Below are positions 32,216 to 43,226 of a DNA stretch of 64,000 nucleotides, piece after piece. The notes under the pieces are model-generated. The model had not been told where the DNA came from and did no database searches. It worked only from the letters and a program-made list of their open reading frames with translations. The position numbers and the translations under genes were made by a program. Position 1 is the first letter of the stretch. Every line of letters starts with the position of its first letter. The stretch is from assembly GCA_030323885.1 (NCBI GenBank), contig CM059189.1, positions 46,197,015-46,261,014 on the forward strand. The letters run 5' to 3'. The DNA is from Branchipolynoe longqiensis (taxonomy: Eukaryota; Annelida; Polychaeta; Phyllodocida; Polynoidae).

Positions 32216-32431
32216 AATAAACACAGCATAAACAAAAAACAACAAAATGTATATATGTTCTGTGGCACACAGCTATCCAGCTGTGAATACAGAGGAGGCT
32301 GGAAATGACACGCCATCCGTAGTTTCGCCTGCTGAAATATATTACAAGACACAGAAATATTTGGAACTGGAACTTTCTGTTATTTCTCCTCACATATTCA
32401 ATTATATAACATGCATAAATAAATATATAGT

Positions 32432-32680
32432 TGGTTTGTTTCTTGTTTTACATCCTAGCAACATCTAAGGTCATATCAGGATGTCTACCGACTTGTGACA
32501 GCGCGCAGTCAAGGCGACTTCATAGTGCTGCCCCAATGGGAGACAAGGCCACCTGCACCATGACCAGATACCCCACACAGTCACATTATCCTGACACTAT
32601 GCTAACCAGTCTTTGTCCTATCCTAGTAATGCTGAACGCCAGGCTAGGTAGTGGCAAGTATCGGACGCGGTGGTCAAATC
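32432..32680 (-). repeat. S1 SINE
   Basis: Begins with the inverse tail (TTCTTGTTTTACATCCTAGC), runs through the complete inverse body and ends in a decayed head near GGACGCGGTGGTCAAATCAG, where the orientation of the tRNA-like words appears disturbed. Confidence 0.75.
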
Positions 32681-32827
32681 AGTAACAGAGAATATGTATG
32701 TAGAGAAGTCCAGCTCCCATTCCCTGACCATTCAACACTAGCGACTCATCCACCAAGCGACGGTTGTTGAACAAAGGATTTCACTCAGTGCTGGCTATGC
32801 TGGGAAGATGACAGCTGACCAGTGTAG

Positions 32828-33372
32828 TAAGTTCAAAACACTACCCCACGACAACACTACGGTAGAACCTAGATTCAAAACACTACCGTAGTGTTTTCAA
32901 CTTAGTCAAAGGTAGGTTCAAAACACTACCGTGGCCATGCTCAAAACACTATCCTTAAGTTCAAGACACTCCCTTTAAGTTCAAAACACTACTCTCATGG
33001 TATTGGCAGCCTGGTCTCCCAGTGGGCCAGCACTATAAAGTCACCATGAGTGTTCACTCTCACAAGTCAGTACCTGTTCTAAGATGACCATAGATGATGC
33101 TTGGACGTAAAACAACAACAAACAAACACCGCAGCACCATCACTGTAGTCTAATATATGGTACAGTTGCCGCAGCACCATCAGCGTATACTAATACGTGG
33201 TGCAGATACTGCAGTGCTATCAGCGAATACTACTGGTACATGTGTCCTGATATGACCTTAGATGTTCCCAGGACGTAGTTGAAACCGTAAGTTGAAAACA
33301 CTACCGTAGTGTTTTGAACTTAGGTTGAAAACACTACCATAGTGTTTTCGACGGGGTAGTGTTTTGAACGCC
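32828..33372. repeat. palindromic ACACTACCGTAGTGT repeat cluster with an S1 insert
   Basis: TTCAAAACACTACC and its inverse recur more than ten times. Several copies meet head to head to give AAAACACTACCGTAGTGTTTT-type palindromes (10-bp arms around one base, near 32875, 33299 and 33335). An S1 body and tail (about 33003-33125) separates the two halves of the cluster. Confidence 0.85.
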
Positions 33373-33636
33373 CTACACCGGCACTAGAACACGACAACTA
33401 CAAGCTGATAGACAATTATGTTTGAAAATGACCAGCACAATTATTTATTAAAGCTTTTGCTTTTTGAATGTTAGTTTTAAACTGTAAATGTGAAATAGAA
33501 TTACAGTGTTAAACTATGCCTGTAAAAAATCAGTAGGCTAGTGAGCAGCCGAGCGGTGGCACCACCGTCGGACTTGAAGCCTGAGCAGTAGATGAGTAGT
33601 CCGAGGCTCAACCACCCGATTACTGGTGGGTGAGTG

Positions 33637-34783
33637 TTAGGATATTATAGAATTCCGGGTTATTAGGAAGAACATGATTTCAGGTGAATTGGAGTGGCCT
33701 GCCTTAAGGGTGGCCCGGACAGTAGGGCTGTCTGTGACCATGACCAAAGAAGTGTTCCTCCAGCAGTGGCCCCAGGTGGCAGCAGCAGCAGCAGCATAGG
33801 CGGCCCACATCTCCTTTACATTAATGTACGAGCTGTAGGCAACTGTAGGGCAGGGGGAAGGTGGTGGTGCCCAAGACATCCCCCAAGGTCATCATCATCA
33901 TCTGGGCGGAAGGCCCCAGCAATCCAGGCGGTAGAGTGGACGGTGCCCTAGTTGTAGTCAGACGCATCACTGTAGGTTGAGACGTGGGGAGAGAAACTTC
34001 CGAGGATCCGGGCCTTACCATTGAAGCTGGCTGCAAAGCCCCGCCACCAGTCAATGTCATCCCTGAATCTCTTGGACAGGCGGATGATGTTGTGGGGCTC
34101 GCGAATGGTGTCAATACTGTCATAGAACCTATGACAGAAGGTGCAGCCCCCTCTGACCACCTTGGAGCAGTGGGCAAGGAGCCCTGCGAGCCTCTCGAGG
34201 GTCTTCCTTATGGGCTTTATGCGGCCGGAGATCTCCTCCAGGACGAGGAGGAGGCGCTCGAGCTTATCATCCGGGAGGCTCATCTCTAGCCTGCCAGAGT
34301 CAAGATTAATTTCAGGGTGTTTGGGGAAGACAGCTTCTTGAAACTGACTAGGAAGCCAATCCGACAAATGATTGCAATTAGCTTCACCTGGTCCCTGCAG
34401 CCACTCTCGAAGTCGCTACTGATGAGACAGAAGTTGTCAATATAGTTTACTACCCTCTTGACCCCTTCCCGGATGGCGCAGCGAACAACAAAGTCAGATA
34501 TTTTGCCTAAGACATAGGGGCTAAATAAGAGCCCACACTCCTTCATGTAGGTACTCACATCCCCAGCAAAGTTCCAATGGAGCCCCTGGCGATCCCGATC
34601 ATCAAGGGGGATGGAGACTGCGTGGTAGGCGTCCTTTACGTCGACCGTGCACATGAGGTCGGCAGTCTCCATCAGTTCTGCAACAGAGTCAACAGAGTTG
34701 TACCTGAACTTGACACAGACCTGGTCGGTGTAGTTGTAGTACATTGAAAACCTGACCACACATTGCATGGGTTCGCCGATCAC
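33637..34783 (-). pseudogene. pol: Y3: decayed YR-retrotransposon RT/RNase H fragment
   Basis: Minus-strand frame 34783-34286 carries RT motifs (CTVDVKDAYHAVSIPL; VVNYIDNFCLI, where the usual YLDD box reads YIDN). Frame 34367-33948 carries the thumb and RNase H start (MSLPDDKLERLL, ERLAGLLAHCSKVVRGG, STYSDAS). Frame 33879-33637 carries VMVTDSPTVRATLKAG (RNase H Asp). The second catalytic Asp of the DD box is Asn, and there are two frame breaks, so it is inactive. It is closest to Y2 (MNLSLPDDKLSKLL, CTYSDAS) and is truncated at both ends. Confidence 0.85.
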
Positions 34784-35257
34784 ATGGATGGCTGAATGCA
34801 GATACTGTTACCAGCCCCGGGGCATGCTGGTCCTCCCACCCACCAGCCTTCCCCACCTACCACCCACCACCCACCCTCCTCGACCTACCACCACCCACCA
34901 CCCACCACCCAATCACCCACCACCCACCACCCAATCACACACTGTTTATCTCCACGTCACGCGTTCTCGACGGGACGCTTTCGGGGATGCTCTGAAGTCA
35001 CTTCCGGTCAGTCAACTGCACGCTCACCGCCAGGACAGGAAGCGGAAGCGGAAGCAAACGGTCCGGAACTAATTGAAAAACAGAGCGCCCTATCCCCCGC
35101 CTCCCGCCCACCCACCCGCACAATGTAGCATGTGCATTTGGCATGTGTACGGCGGTTGCTATGGCAACGCCAAGAATTCACTAGCGTAAAAAAACAGCCA
35201 CTGGCACTGTGCGCTGTTTTTGTTAGCTGAGCGAAGGATTTCAGTTAGATGGGGACT
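34784..35257. repeat. (CCACCCACCA)n microsatellite and spacer
   Basis: CCACCCACCACCCA-type repeats at about 34845-34945, then GC-rich unassigned sequence with a purine run (GGAAGCGGAAGCGGAAGC, near 35038). Confidence 0.7.
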
Positions 35258-35435
35258 TTGCGTCCTAGCCACATCTAAGGTCATACTTGAACATTACAGG
35301 AACATACTTTGTGGCAGTGCGCATTTATGGCGACTTTATAGTGCTGTCCCACTGGGAAACCAGGCAACCGGCACCGTTACCCAATATCCCACTCAGTCAC
35401 ATGATCCTGATAAAGACCTAACCAGTCATTTCCCA
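35258..35435 (-). repeat. S1 SINE body fragment
   Basis: Inverse body from GCGTCCTAGCCACATCTAAG to CCTAACCAGTCATTTCCC. The head is missing. Confidence 0.75.
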
Positions 35436-35563
35436 ATCCAAGGTGGTGTAATAGGGCTGCCGAACTCTGATACCCTATTGCAGGCACCATGGCACAATAG
35501 ATCACTGAGTCACAGTATCCCCACACTAAGCCAATCAACTCTTTGTCTATCAGATTAAAGTTG

Positions 35564-35900
35564 CATAGTCCGATGGTTTAGAGTTTCTGTCCTTTTCTGA
35601 TATAAATACATTAGATTGATCGCTATAGACTACTTTACGTTAGTTTGAAGTAACTTTTATTTTAGATGGTTAACTTTGGAGATATTTGAAGTACAACCAT
35701 GCAAAATTAATTTAGGCAAGTACGCCAAAACTCTGACACCATAGGCATCTGCAGTAACAGGTTTTCTTAAATTACATCTGTATTCCCTTCAGTGTGATGA
35801 CAAATGTTTGCTAAGTGCACCAGTATCTAAGTTAGATATGTAGAATCAAATCTAGGTGGGTATTTAGGTTTTGAAAATTGTATGTTTCATCGGACGAGCA
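35564..35900 (+). mobile_element. M1 TIR element
   Basis: Left terminus ATTAAAGTTGCATAGTCCGA. Complete body order through AGTTAGATATGTAGAATCAA and GTTTCATCGGACGAGC at the decayed right end. Confidence 0.82.
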
Positions 35901-36117
35901 TCAGGTAGTGCACCAGAATGCATTTTTTAGAATCTTTAGCTTGACTCAACCATGGATTGAACCCGCGACCTCCTATATGATAACCTCATTTGCTATCCAC
36001 ATCCCGATCCAAAATAATTGAGCCGAAAGGTTGATGTTCCAAACTTTTCTTTTGTTTTTGGTACATTAGTTGTTTAAGCAGGGGAAATTTCAGTGGCAGA
36101 CGACTGGTCTTCCTCAT

Positions 36118-36275
36118 TCCACTGCTCCTTGCCCTATCCTAGTAATGCCAAGCGTCTGGCTAGGAAGCACCAGGTATCAATTTTTAAGTCATTGGTTTGA
36201 CTCGACCAGGATTCGATACCACAATCTACCAATCTATGGACGCTCTAGCTCATTCGGCCATTCCGTCTTTAACTT
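36118..36275 (-). repeat. S1 SINE head
   Basis: Inverse head and junction: GCCCTATCCTAGTAATGCC, TTTTTAAGTCATTGGTTTGA, GACCAGGATTCGATACC, CTAGCTCATTCGGCCATTCC. Preceded by the phrase also found at the end of S2 copy b. Confidence 0.75.
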
Positions 36276-36632
36276 TCGATGTTATCTCCCAAGTCCCATT
36301 AATTAAAACTGCAGGTTCATAATTGTTGTCAAAATATGTTGGGTTCTCTGTGTATTTGCTTATTTTTGCTTGTGTGACGAACTTAAAACCCACTAAGCTA
36401 CACGAGTGTTTATTTGTTTAAATCGTTAATCGGAAATTTAGGACAGGATGGGCGGCATGATCATCACACTGTGAATGATTCAGATGGAAACAGCGCCACC
36501 AACGGCATAAACCGGTTGAATGAGCCCTTGGTACTCATTCACTCTCATTGCTGGGCATACCACCCAAAACCACCGCCCGATATCCGGATCGCCTACCCGA
36601 CCAGCCAATCGCATTACACACCTCACCCACCA

Positions 36633-36985
36633 TACCCGGTGGCCGAATGACTTGAGCGTCCGTCTCCTGTTTTCGGACATCGGGGGATCCGAAACCATGA
36701 GTTCATAGGTTCGAACCCTGGTCGAGTCAAACCAGTGTCTTAAAAATGTATGCTTGTTGCTTCCTAGCCTGGAGCACAACATTGATTGGGATAGGGAAAT
36801 GACTGGTTGGCTCAGTGTCAGGATAATGTGACTGAGTGGGATATCAGGTCATGGTGCTGGCAGCCTGGTCTCCCAGTGGGGCAGCACTACAAAGTCGCCA
36901 TGAATGCGCACTGTCACAAATCGGTATCCGCCCTGATATGCCCTTAGATGTTGCTAGGACGTAAAACAACTACAAACAAACATAC
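36633..36985 (+). repeat. S1 SINE, full length
   Basis: The tRNA-like head (CGGTGGCCGAATGACTTGAG; CATAGGTTCGAACCC), junction, body and AAAACAACTACAAACAAAC tail are all present. One of the most complete copies. Confidence 0.88.
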
Positions 36986-37136
36986 TCTTTCCCGATTACC
37001 ACTCAGTGGCAAACCAATCACGTTCCACCACTCACTAGTGTCACTTCCACCTCATACCCTAACCAGTCAGGAACCAGCATCTGGCTGCAGGCAGTATGCC
37101 ACCAGCCACTGACCACTCAGCACGTCACTCACCTTA

Positions 37137-37445
37137 GTTTGTTTGTTGCTGTTTTATGTCCTAGCAACATCTAAGGTCATATCAGGATGGGTACCGACTT
37201 GTGACAGTACGCACGCATGGCGATTTTATAGTGCTGCCCCACTGGGAAATCAGGCCGCCGGCACCATGACCTGATATCCCACTCAGTCACATTATCCTGA
37301 TTTTGAGCCAACCAGTCCTTGCCCTATCCTAATAATGCCGAGCACCAGACTAGGAAGCGACAAGTATCTATTTTTAAGTCATTGGTTTGACTCGACCTGG
37401 AACCGAACTCGCGAACTCGCGATCTTCCGCGCGCAAAACCCTCAG
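37137..37445 (-). repeat. S1 SINE, near full length
   Basis: The inverse tail (GTTTGTTTGTTGCTGTTTTA), complete body and head down to GAACTCGCGATCTTCCGCGC. Confidence 0.85.
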
Positions 37446-37489
37446 TCCTGCTTGGTGCACGCTACTCATATTCATGTCTATGGTTTTAT

Positions 37490-37532
37490 ACAATACAATG
37501 TTATGACTTTATCGGGTTATGCATCTTTAATA
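37490..37532 (+). repeat. M1 right-end fragment
   Basis: ACTTTATCGGGTTATGCATCTTTAATA resembles the last 25 bases of M1. Nothing else of the element is present. Confidence 0.5.
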
Positions 37533-37751
37533 CCGTCTATTGGGGGTCTTAAACCCTAATCACATTTAAGTTCAAATCAAGACTAGGGTTTCAATATCAT
37601 TAACCAAGCACTGATGTCCGGCATGGTGAGCTTGACAAACCGCTTTTCGAAGCCTGGTCTGGTCAAACAAATTATTTAAGATTTGATACTTGTCACTATA
37701 CCTAGCCTGGCTTTTGGCATCATGAGGATAAAGCAACAAGTGGAATGGTCG

Positions 37752-38081
37752 GTTGGTTTTTGGAGTTTTATATCCTCGCAACATCTAAGGCCATATTAGG
37801 ACAGATAGCGACTTGTGACAGTGCGGACTCATGGCTGCCCCACTGGGAGACCAGGCCGCCAGCACCATGACCTGATATCCCACTCAGTCACATTATCCTG
37901 ATGTTGAGCCAACCAGTCCTTTCCCTATCCTAATAATGCCGACGCGCCTGGCTAGGACTTGAAAAATATCAATTTTTAATTCATTGTTTTTTCTCAACTT
38001 CGGTTCGAACCTGTAGGTTCGATTCCCAAGATATATCAAAACGGGAGACGGACGCTTTCACTCATTCGACCATCCGGTCTG
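37752..38081 (-). repeat. S1 SINE, near full length
   Basis: Inverse tail and body from GTTTTATATCCTCGCAACAT, then the head with a disturbed B-box region (CGGTTCGAACC followed by GGTTCGATTCCC) ending at ATTCGACCATCCGGTC. Confidence 0.8.
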
Positions 38082-38246
38082 GTACACAGTGGTAAAGCAA
38101 GGAACAGTGCAATGACAAAGACCAATTGTCCACGGTTGCAATTTTTCCCGCTGAATCAAGTAATATAACAGCAACAACAAAAGAAGACAATTGTTATGGT
38201 AACACTGGCCAGAAGCAGCAGCAGCTGCAGCGAAGTCACACTCTTA

Positions 38247-38815
38247 AGTGCCTGTCACACCTTACCGGATTGAGCAACGGACATAAACCGTTCGGTATCA
38301 AAATGTACCGAAATGTGTCAAACTGTTGCAACCGCCATCGGACGAAACGGATGCTAAACCGACAAGGAACATACATTAATGAATATCCACTGGACGATAA
38401 CCAGATGATAACCGGACGACAACCGAATCTCAAACGGATGGACCAAACACCAAACGGACATGTACCGGACTGTTCACGGACGCACCAAAAACATATACTG
38501 ACCAAATTCCTGCAACACCGTCAACGGACACTGCAGGAAGCAAACCGGAGACTTAACGGATGGGTACCAGACATGAAACGGACAAAACGGACTAAACAGA
38601 CTTAACCCGGACACCAACCATACAGGTCAGTCCGGCGGTGTCGGGTACAAGTTTTGTGCATGTTCAAAACTTGACCCCGTACACACTGGACACCACCAAA
38701 GATAGAACGGACACCCCGGATGCCTACCATATATAAACCGGACATTGACGTATTTCAATGGACAGTGTCAGGTTTGTATCCATTTCCCCAGTCCGGTAAG
38801 GTGTGACTGAGCCTT
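38247..38815. mobile_element. F element 3 (TA-flanked, ACGGAC/ACCGGA words)
   Basis: Flanked by TA (38245-38246, 38816-38817). Termini AGTGCCTGTCACACCTTACC and, inverted, AAGGCTCAGTCACACCTTAC. The interior repeats CCGGAC/ACGGAC words at about 10-11-bp steps. At 38648-38673 there is a 26-bp near-palindrome (CAAGTTTTGTGCA half-site), close to the perfect one at 28618-28643 although the surrounding words are unrelated. The long plus-strand frame here is a product of the repeat. Confidence 0.87.
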
Positions 38816-38913
38816 TACCATGAGCAGTGAGAGCAGACGACATTGCAACCTCGGTGTCACTACTCGCTAAAGGCTGAGTGAGATTGAGAGACGTGGCGGG
38901 AACGCCTCTTTCT

Positions 38914-39115
38914 GATTGACTTCATTGGCTGGCCTCACAGCCGCTACTTGGCTTGCTGCATTACATGCAATGTGCATTAGCCTGCAATTCATGCCAGAAG
39001 CCAAGTCACACTGGGATTGACTTCATTGGCTGGCCTCACAACTGCTAATTGGCTTGCTGCATGACATGCAATGTGCATTAGCCTGTCATTCATGCCAGAA
39101 GCCAAGTCACACTGG
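38914..39115 (+). repeat. 101-bp tandem duplication
   Basis: GATTGACTTCATTGGCTGGC to AAGCCAAGTCACACTGG occurs twice in direct succession, starting at 38914 and 39015, with a few substitutions. Confidence 0.95.
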
Positions 39116-39469
39116 CATGTCCAGACATTCGTACATTGTGGCTCCTCGTAGACCTTTCACTGATCAGTCAGCCAACTGCACAGTCGATGATCCACTGTTT
39201 GTGTGTTTTTTTGTGGTCTTCCAGCGGTTGGAGCGATCGCATTTGATTTGTACATAGTGGAAGTGGAATGTGGTGCATTGTGTGCAGCACAATCCATTCT
39301 GAACATAAAAAGAAAGTGAGGGAGCAACCTATGTTGTATAGTGTGCAGCATAGGTACTCAACATAGTGCAAGGTATATATATATATGTTGAAGGAAAACT
39401 CTATAGGCATGTGTCTATCCTCGATGGAAGGATTCCAAAGAGGTATTTTATCTGATGTAAAGACCCAAG
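39116..39469. other. unassigned
   Basis: Short duplications (TATGTTG, GTGTGCAGCA) and a TA run. No gene. Confidence 0.4.
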
Positions 39470-40045
39470 GAATCGAGCGCCCGCCTCCCGTTTTGGTAGG
39501 TTGTGGGATTCGAAGTCCCAGTTTCAAACCCTGGCCAAGTCAATCTAATGACTTAACATTTGATGCATGTACTTGTCAGTACCTGGCCCGGTATTCAGCA
39601 TTATTAGGATAAAGGCAAGGAGCAGTGGATTGAGAAAGACTATTTGGACCTGATTGGAATTTCCCCAATTAATCAACGAATGTACAACAGAAAAGTTGGA
39701 TAGCCTGGTTGAAGCATCACAGCTTTTTCTCCTTGAAGAGGTATACTGCCTATCATGGTTAAGTCTGAATAGACTTGTTTTCACCATGAGACAGTTTGTC
39801 GATAGAAAGCCCGAGCCTACACTTTTACTGACCCAAGGGATTTTTAACCTCCCACACCACATAGACATGGTATGAGAGCAACCGGCCTTTGATGACAGGA
39901 TAATGTTACTGACAGGGATATCAGGTCATTGTGCTGGCGGCCTGGTAGCCCAGTGGGGCAGCACTATAAAGTCGCCATAATGTGCACTGTCACAAGTCGG
40001 TACCCGTCCTGATATGCCCTTAGATGTTGCTAGGACCTACACAAA
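39470..40045 (+). repeat. S1 SINE halves separated by S2 and unknown sequence
   Basis: S1 head and junction at 39470-39622 (CCGCCTCCCGTTTTGGTAG, TTTCAAACCCTGGCCAAGTC, CCTGGCCCGGTATTC). The S1 body resumes at 39896 (GACAGGATAATGTTACTGAC) to the tail near 40040. Between them lie 120 bp of unknown sequence and the 3' half of an S2 SINE in inverse orientation (39739-39895). Confidence 0.75.
39739..39895 (-). repeat. S2 SINE, 3' half (copy d)
   Basis: GAGGTATACTGCCTATCATG through CAACCGGCCTTTGATGA is the inverse 3' part of S2. It stops abruptly in the S1 body without the tRNA-like head, as in a 5'-truncated retroposition. Confidence 0.8.
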
Positions 40046-40116
40046 AACCGACACAAATGAAAACATCGCTACCTGCCATCTTCCAGTTTTAATATATTTA
40101 CGGGTCTCTACCTCTC

Positions 40117-40806
40117 ATAAGGAAGAAAGGTATGACAAGTCACGCAAGATTGACAGTGAAGAAGTTGTGCTTTATTGGCATCAACTCCTGTTCCCCTACT
40201 AGCGACCTATCACCCTGATCCCTTACCTTCTTTCCACACAGAGCCTCATTACTCACGTATATGTACAGGAATCAGTGCCTACAGCCCATTGAACCGGAGT
40301 GCCATGGTTGTTGCACACAGCTCAGTTTGTATATGAAAGGTGGAGCCTCAGAGAGAGTGTCTGGGTTCCCAGCCAAGAGAAGAGTGTGTTCACTTCAAGA
40401 GTCCATCCACAAGTGTTGTTAGTAGTGCCTGTAGCAGCATATGGCTCAGAGTGTCTAGAATAATCAATATCAAAATGAGGTATGTGTGGTCATGTGGGGC
40501 AAAGGGGTGCAGGTGACTGGGCCTCCCACAGCCAGCCAATCAGGCACCCTCCACAGCCTGGGGGGGGGGGGGGGGGGATGCCCTAATAGGGGCTGCTGTC
40601 ACTCAACCCCAGCTGCAGGTGGTGCCCATAATGTATGCAGAGTGGCTGGGTGTGCTTGCCCATCGGTCCTGTGTTTACAGGTAGTTGCAGACAGTTACAC
40701 TAAACATATATATATTAAAAATGTCCTTCCCCTCCACTTGCATCCTTAGTGCTGCATAGAGGGAACATTTCACCAAAAATTAACTGTCTCTTATATAGGA
40801 ACATCT
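40117..40806 (+). repeat. R4 dispersed repeat with poly-G tract, copy 1
   Basis: A 690-bp unit present in inverse orientation at 57734-58442. Shared blocks include GAAGAAGTTGTGC, GCGACCTATCACCCT, TGCCTACAGCCCATTGAACC, GGTGACTGGGCCTCCCACAG, a G17-18 run (from about 40561), GGGTGTGCTTGCCCATCGG and TTAACTGTCTCTTA. It has no TIR and no obvious coding frame. A solo LTR or another non-autonomous element is possible. Confidence 0.85.
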
Positions 40807-41079
40807 CGTCATAATCTCGGGCACTATGTATTAACATATATTTCACATAGCCTAATATGTCACACAGCGAGTGGGGCACCCATTGCTTTTCTATTACATA
40901 ACCTTGGTCCCCACTCCATCTCCCAAGGATAATAATGCTCTCTACAAATATATAATTCTGAACCGAAAATCTGTATATTTTTACATAGTGTCGGTACAAG
41001 CTGGTACCTGCGTGCAACCTTTGTGGAAGGGTGTTCATGGTGGCGGTTTGATTTATATCCATGCTTAGCTGCCATACCT

Positions 41080-41544
41080 AAAATAATAAACCAAATATCA
41101 ACTAGTACCCGTCTATTTGAGAACATGCGTATTCTTCAGTGTTATGTGTGGTCTACTCTAATGTATGGTGCTGAGACATGGACAATCTCTAAGAAAATGT
41201 ACAAATGTTTAGCAGCATTTGAGATGTGGACTTATCAAAGGATGATGCAAATATCATGGACAAAGAAGATCACCAACAAAGAAGTTCTCAGAAAAATTAA
41301 AAATAAGAAAAGCTTGTTTGCCACGATACAGACAAAGAAACTTATTTATTTTTGCCACATCATTCGTCAGAGTTCAATATACCGTACATTGTTGGAAGGG
41401 AAGGTGAATGGCAGCAGAGGGGGAGGGAGACCAAGAACATCATGGTTTACAAATATTTCACAGTGGACATGCTTGGATTATTCACAGTCTATCAGAACAG
41501 CACACCATCGAGACAAGTGGAGAACCATTGCATCCAACACTTGA
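41080..41544 (+). pseudogene. non-LTR retrotransposon RT C-terminus, 5'-truncated
   Basis: The frame contains LQCYVWSTLMYGAETWTISK, TYQRMMQISWTKKITNKEVL and HIIRQSSIYRTLLEGKVNG, then RGGGRPRTSW. These are the C-terminal 'thumb' features of LINE reverse transcriptases (the YGAETWT and GRPRxxW motifs). Only the last ~150 codons are left, as in typical 5' truncation. It ends before (TTGA)n-like repeats (41560-41575), a plausible LINE 3' tail. It is a different family from 54964-55514. Confidence 0.85.
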
Positions 41545-41575
41545 CTAGAGGACGGAACTATTGATTGATTGATTT

Positions 41576-42454
41576 ATATTTTAACACACCAGTTTATTAC
41601 CAATGGAGCTGTCACTGCTTGCGTGGTTCCGTTAACCCTCACTGGCCGGAAGTGGCGCTGCTCCCCATGCTTTTATCCCAAGGCTGATCTACCATAGAGG
41701 GCGCCACCATTACCACTGCATTCTAATCTAGAACAAGCACTAACAGAAAGGACCATCTCGCACAGCATAATGAATGAATGTATTTAATGAATCACATTAT
41801 TATAATATTGTGGTTTATTTAAACAAAATACGTAACAAATCTCCAATGGGTCGGAATATGCACCTTTAACCTACCCGTCCTGATATGACATTTGATGTTG
41901 CTAGGACGTAAAACAACAACAAACACACACACTTTAACCTATGAGTTTTATTTTACTCTGTGAAGCATGTTGACCGTAAGGTCAACAACACATTTTATTC
42001 TACTTTTATTTTTCTATTTACTTTTCTCTTTTACATTACCTTTATTCCTTTTACCTACTTATTCACTTTGTTCTTCTATCGGTAGGGCATTTGAGCCCAG
42101 CCAGGTGCATTGATGTTATTCCTAATAAATATTGTACCCACCACTCTGGCTCTAGTGCTATTCTTACATATATATATATATAAACATTTACACACCTATG
42201 CATATATATGTGTATGTACATATACATATATATACATATATACATGTGTAGTATAACTATTATTTATACAAATATTATTGAGAATGTCATTGGTAGCTGG
42301 TTGGTTGGGAACCCGATATATATATACTCTGATATCTTCTATATCGATCATAAAAACTTCAACTAACTGGGTTCAAAAGTTCACTTGTAAATATCGACTT
42401 AATATTTCTAATCCGCTCCTGATTTTGGTAGGCCATTTTTTTTTTTTTGATGGG
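41576..42454. other. unassigned, with an S1 tail and AT microsatellites
   Basis: S1 tail at 41876-41932 (CGTCCTGATATGACATTTGA to AAAACAACAACAAACAC). TATATA/CATATA repeats at about 42165-42255. Nothing else is recognised. Confidence 0.6.
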
Positions 42455-42870
42455 GTGTTTATGCTGTCCATAACATGTAAACCCGGATGATCGGGCTTGT
42501 TTTCAATGTTGGGTAGTTTTCGGCTTTTTTCTTTTTCTTATAGTTGGTGATTACAGCTAGTAAATCTATGTTAGTTTTTTGTTTTTTCTTGACAATTGTT
42601 TCCCTTCTACTCTTATCCCTAGACCAGCCTACTCTATTTACATATTATAGGCTTGTACGCAATAGATGGTTGGTATGTGTTTGGTGTGTGGTTTTGTTGG
42701 TATCTGCTTAGTTTTTTTGCCTGGGCACCTCCCAAGAGCTGTCCAGCTGGTGGGCCGTGACATATCACATGCCGCGCTTGGTCACAGTTCAGGTTTCCTG
42801 GTTTTACTTTGCACAGATATTTTTTGTATGTTTTTAGGTCAGGACTTTGTCTTTCCTTTACTGTTTGGGC
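42455..42870 (+). repeat. R3 dispersed repeat, copy 3
   Basis: CCATAACATGTAAACCCGG, GGGCTTGTTTTCAATGTTGG, CTAGACCAGCCTACTC and GGCCGTGACATATCACATGC in the R3 order, plus the longer 3' part (GGTTTCCTGGTTTTACTTTG) shared with 31765-31945. Confidence 0.75.
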
Positions 42871-43111
42871 ATTCCAGACTTTGGCAGCAATTTCTAATGT
42901 ACTTCTTTAATGCGCTTTGATGAGGCTTCTGGTTTGCGTTAGTATTGGTGCATTGTTTGCTCTGGTGTTCCTTTGTGGCTGGGTTAGGTACCTTTTTTCT
43001 CGACTATACCCAAATGCCAGTGTTTTTAGGTGTATTATTCTTCGGTTCTCTAATAATTTAACTTTTTGTTTGTTTGTGGATGTCGTAGGTTGGGTGCCAT
43101 AAGATTGTATG

Positions 43112-43226
43112 AGGGGGTCTCTGGCATCTCACATTCGAAAGCACCGACGACCCTCGCCGTTGCTTAACTTTGGTGATCGGATGAGGACCAGTTTTTCCCA
43201 CGTAATGACCCTTAATGGCGACCATG
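43112..43226 (-). repeat. 5S rRNA-like sequence (5S-derived SINE or pseudogene)
   Basis: The inverse strand reads TGGTCCTCATCCGATCACC, then AAAGTTAAGCAACGGCG. These are the conserved loop A/box A parts of metazoan 5S rRNA (GTTCTCATCCGATCACCGAAGTTAAGC). The 3' part (GGGTCGTCGGTGCTTTCGAA, GTGAGATGCC) is a diverged version of GGATGGGAGACCGCC. The 5' end is less clear. It may be a 5S-derived SINE (SINE3-type) head or a 5S pseudogene. Sequence upstream on the minus strand (43227-43330) could belong to it. Confidence 0.7.

Noticed and set aside
38126..38605. 159-codon plus-strand frame
   Set aside because: It lies mostly in F element 3, and its peptide only mirrors the ACGGAC word repeat.
40486..40749. 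Gly-rich frame across the poly-G tract
   Set aside because: Low-complexity frame within R4 and not conserved in the inverse copy, where the homopolymer length differs.
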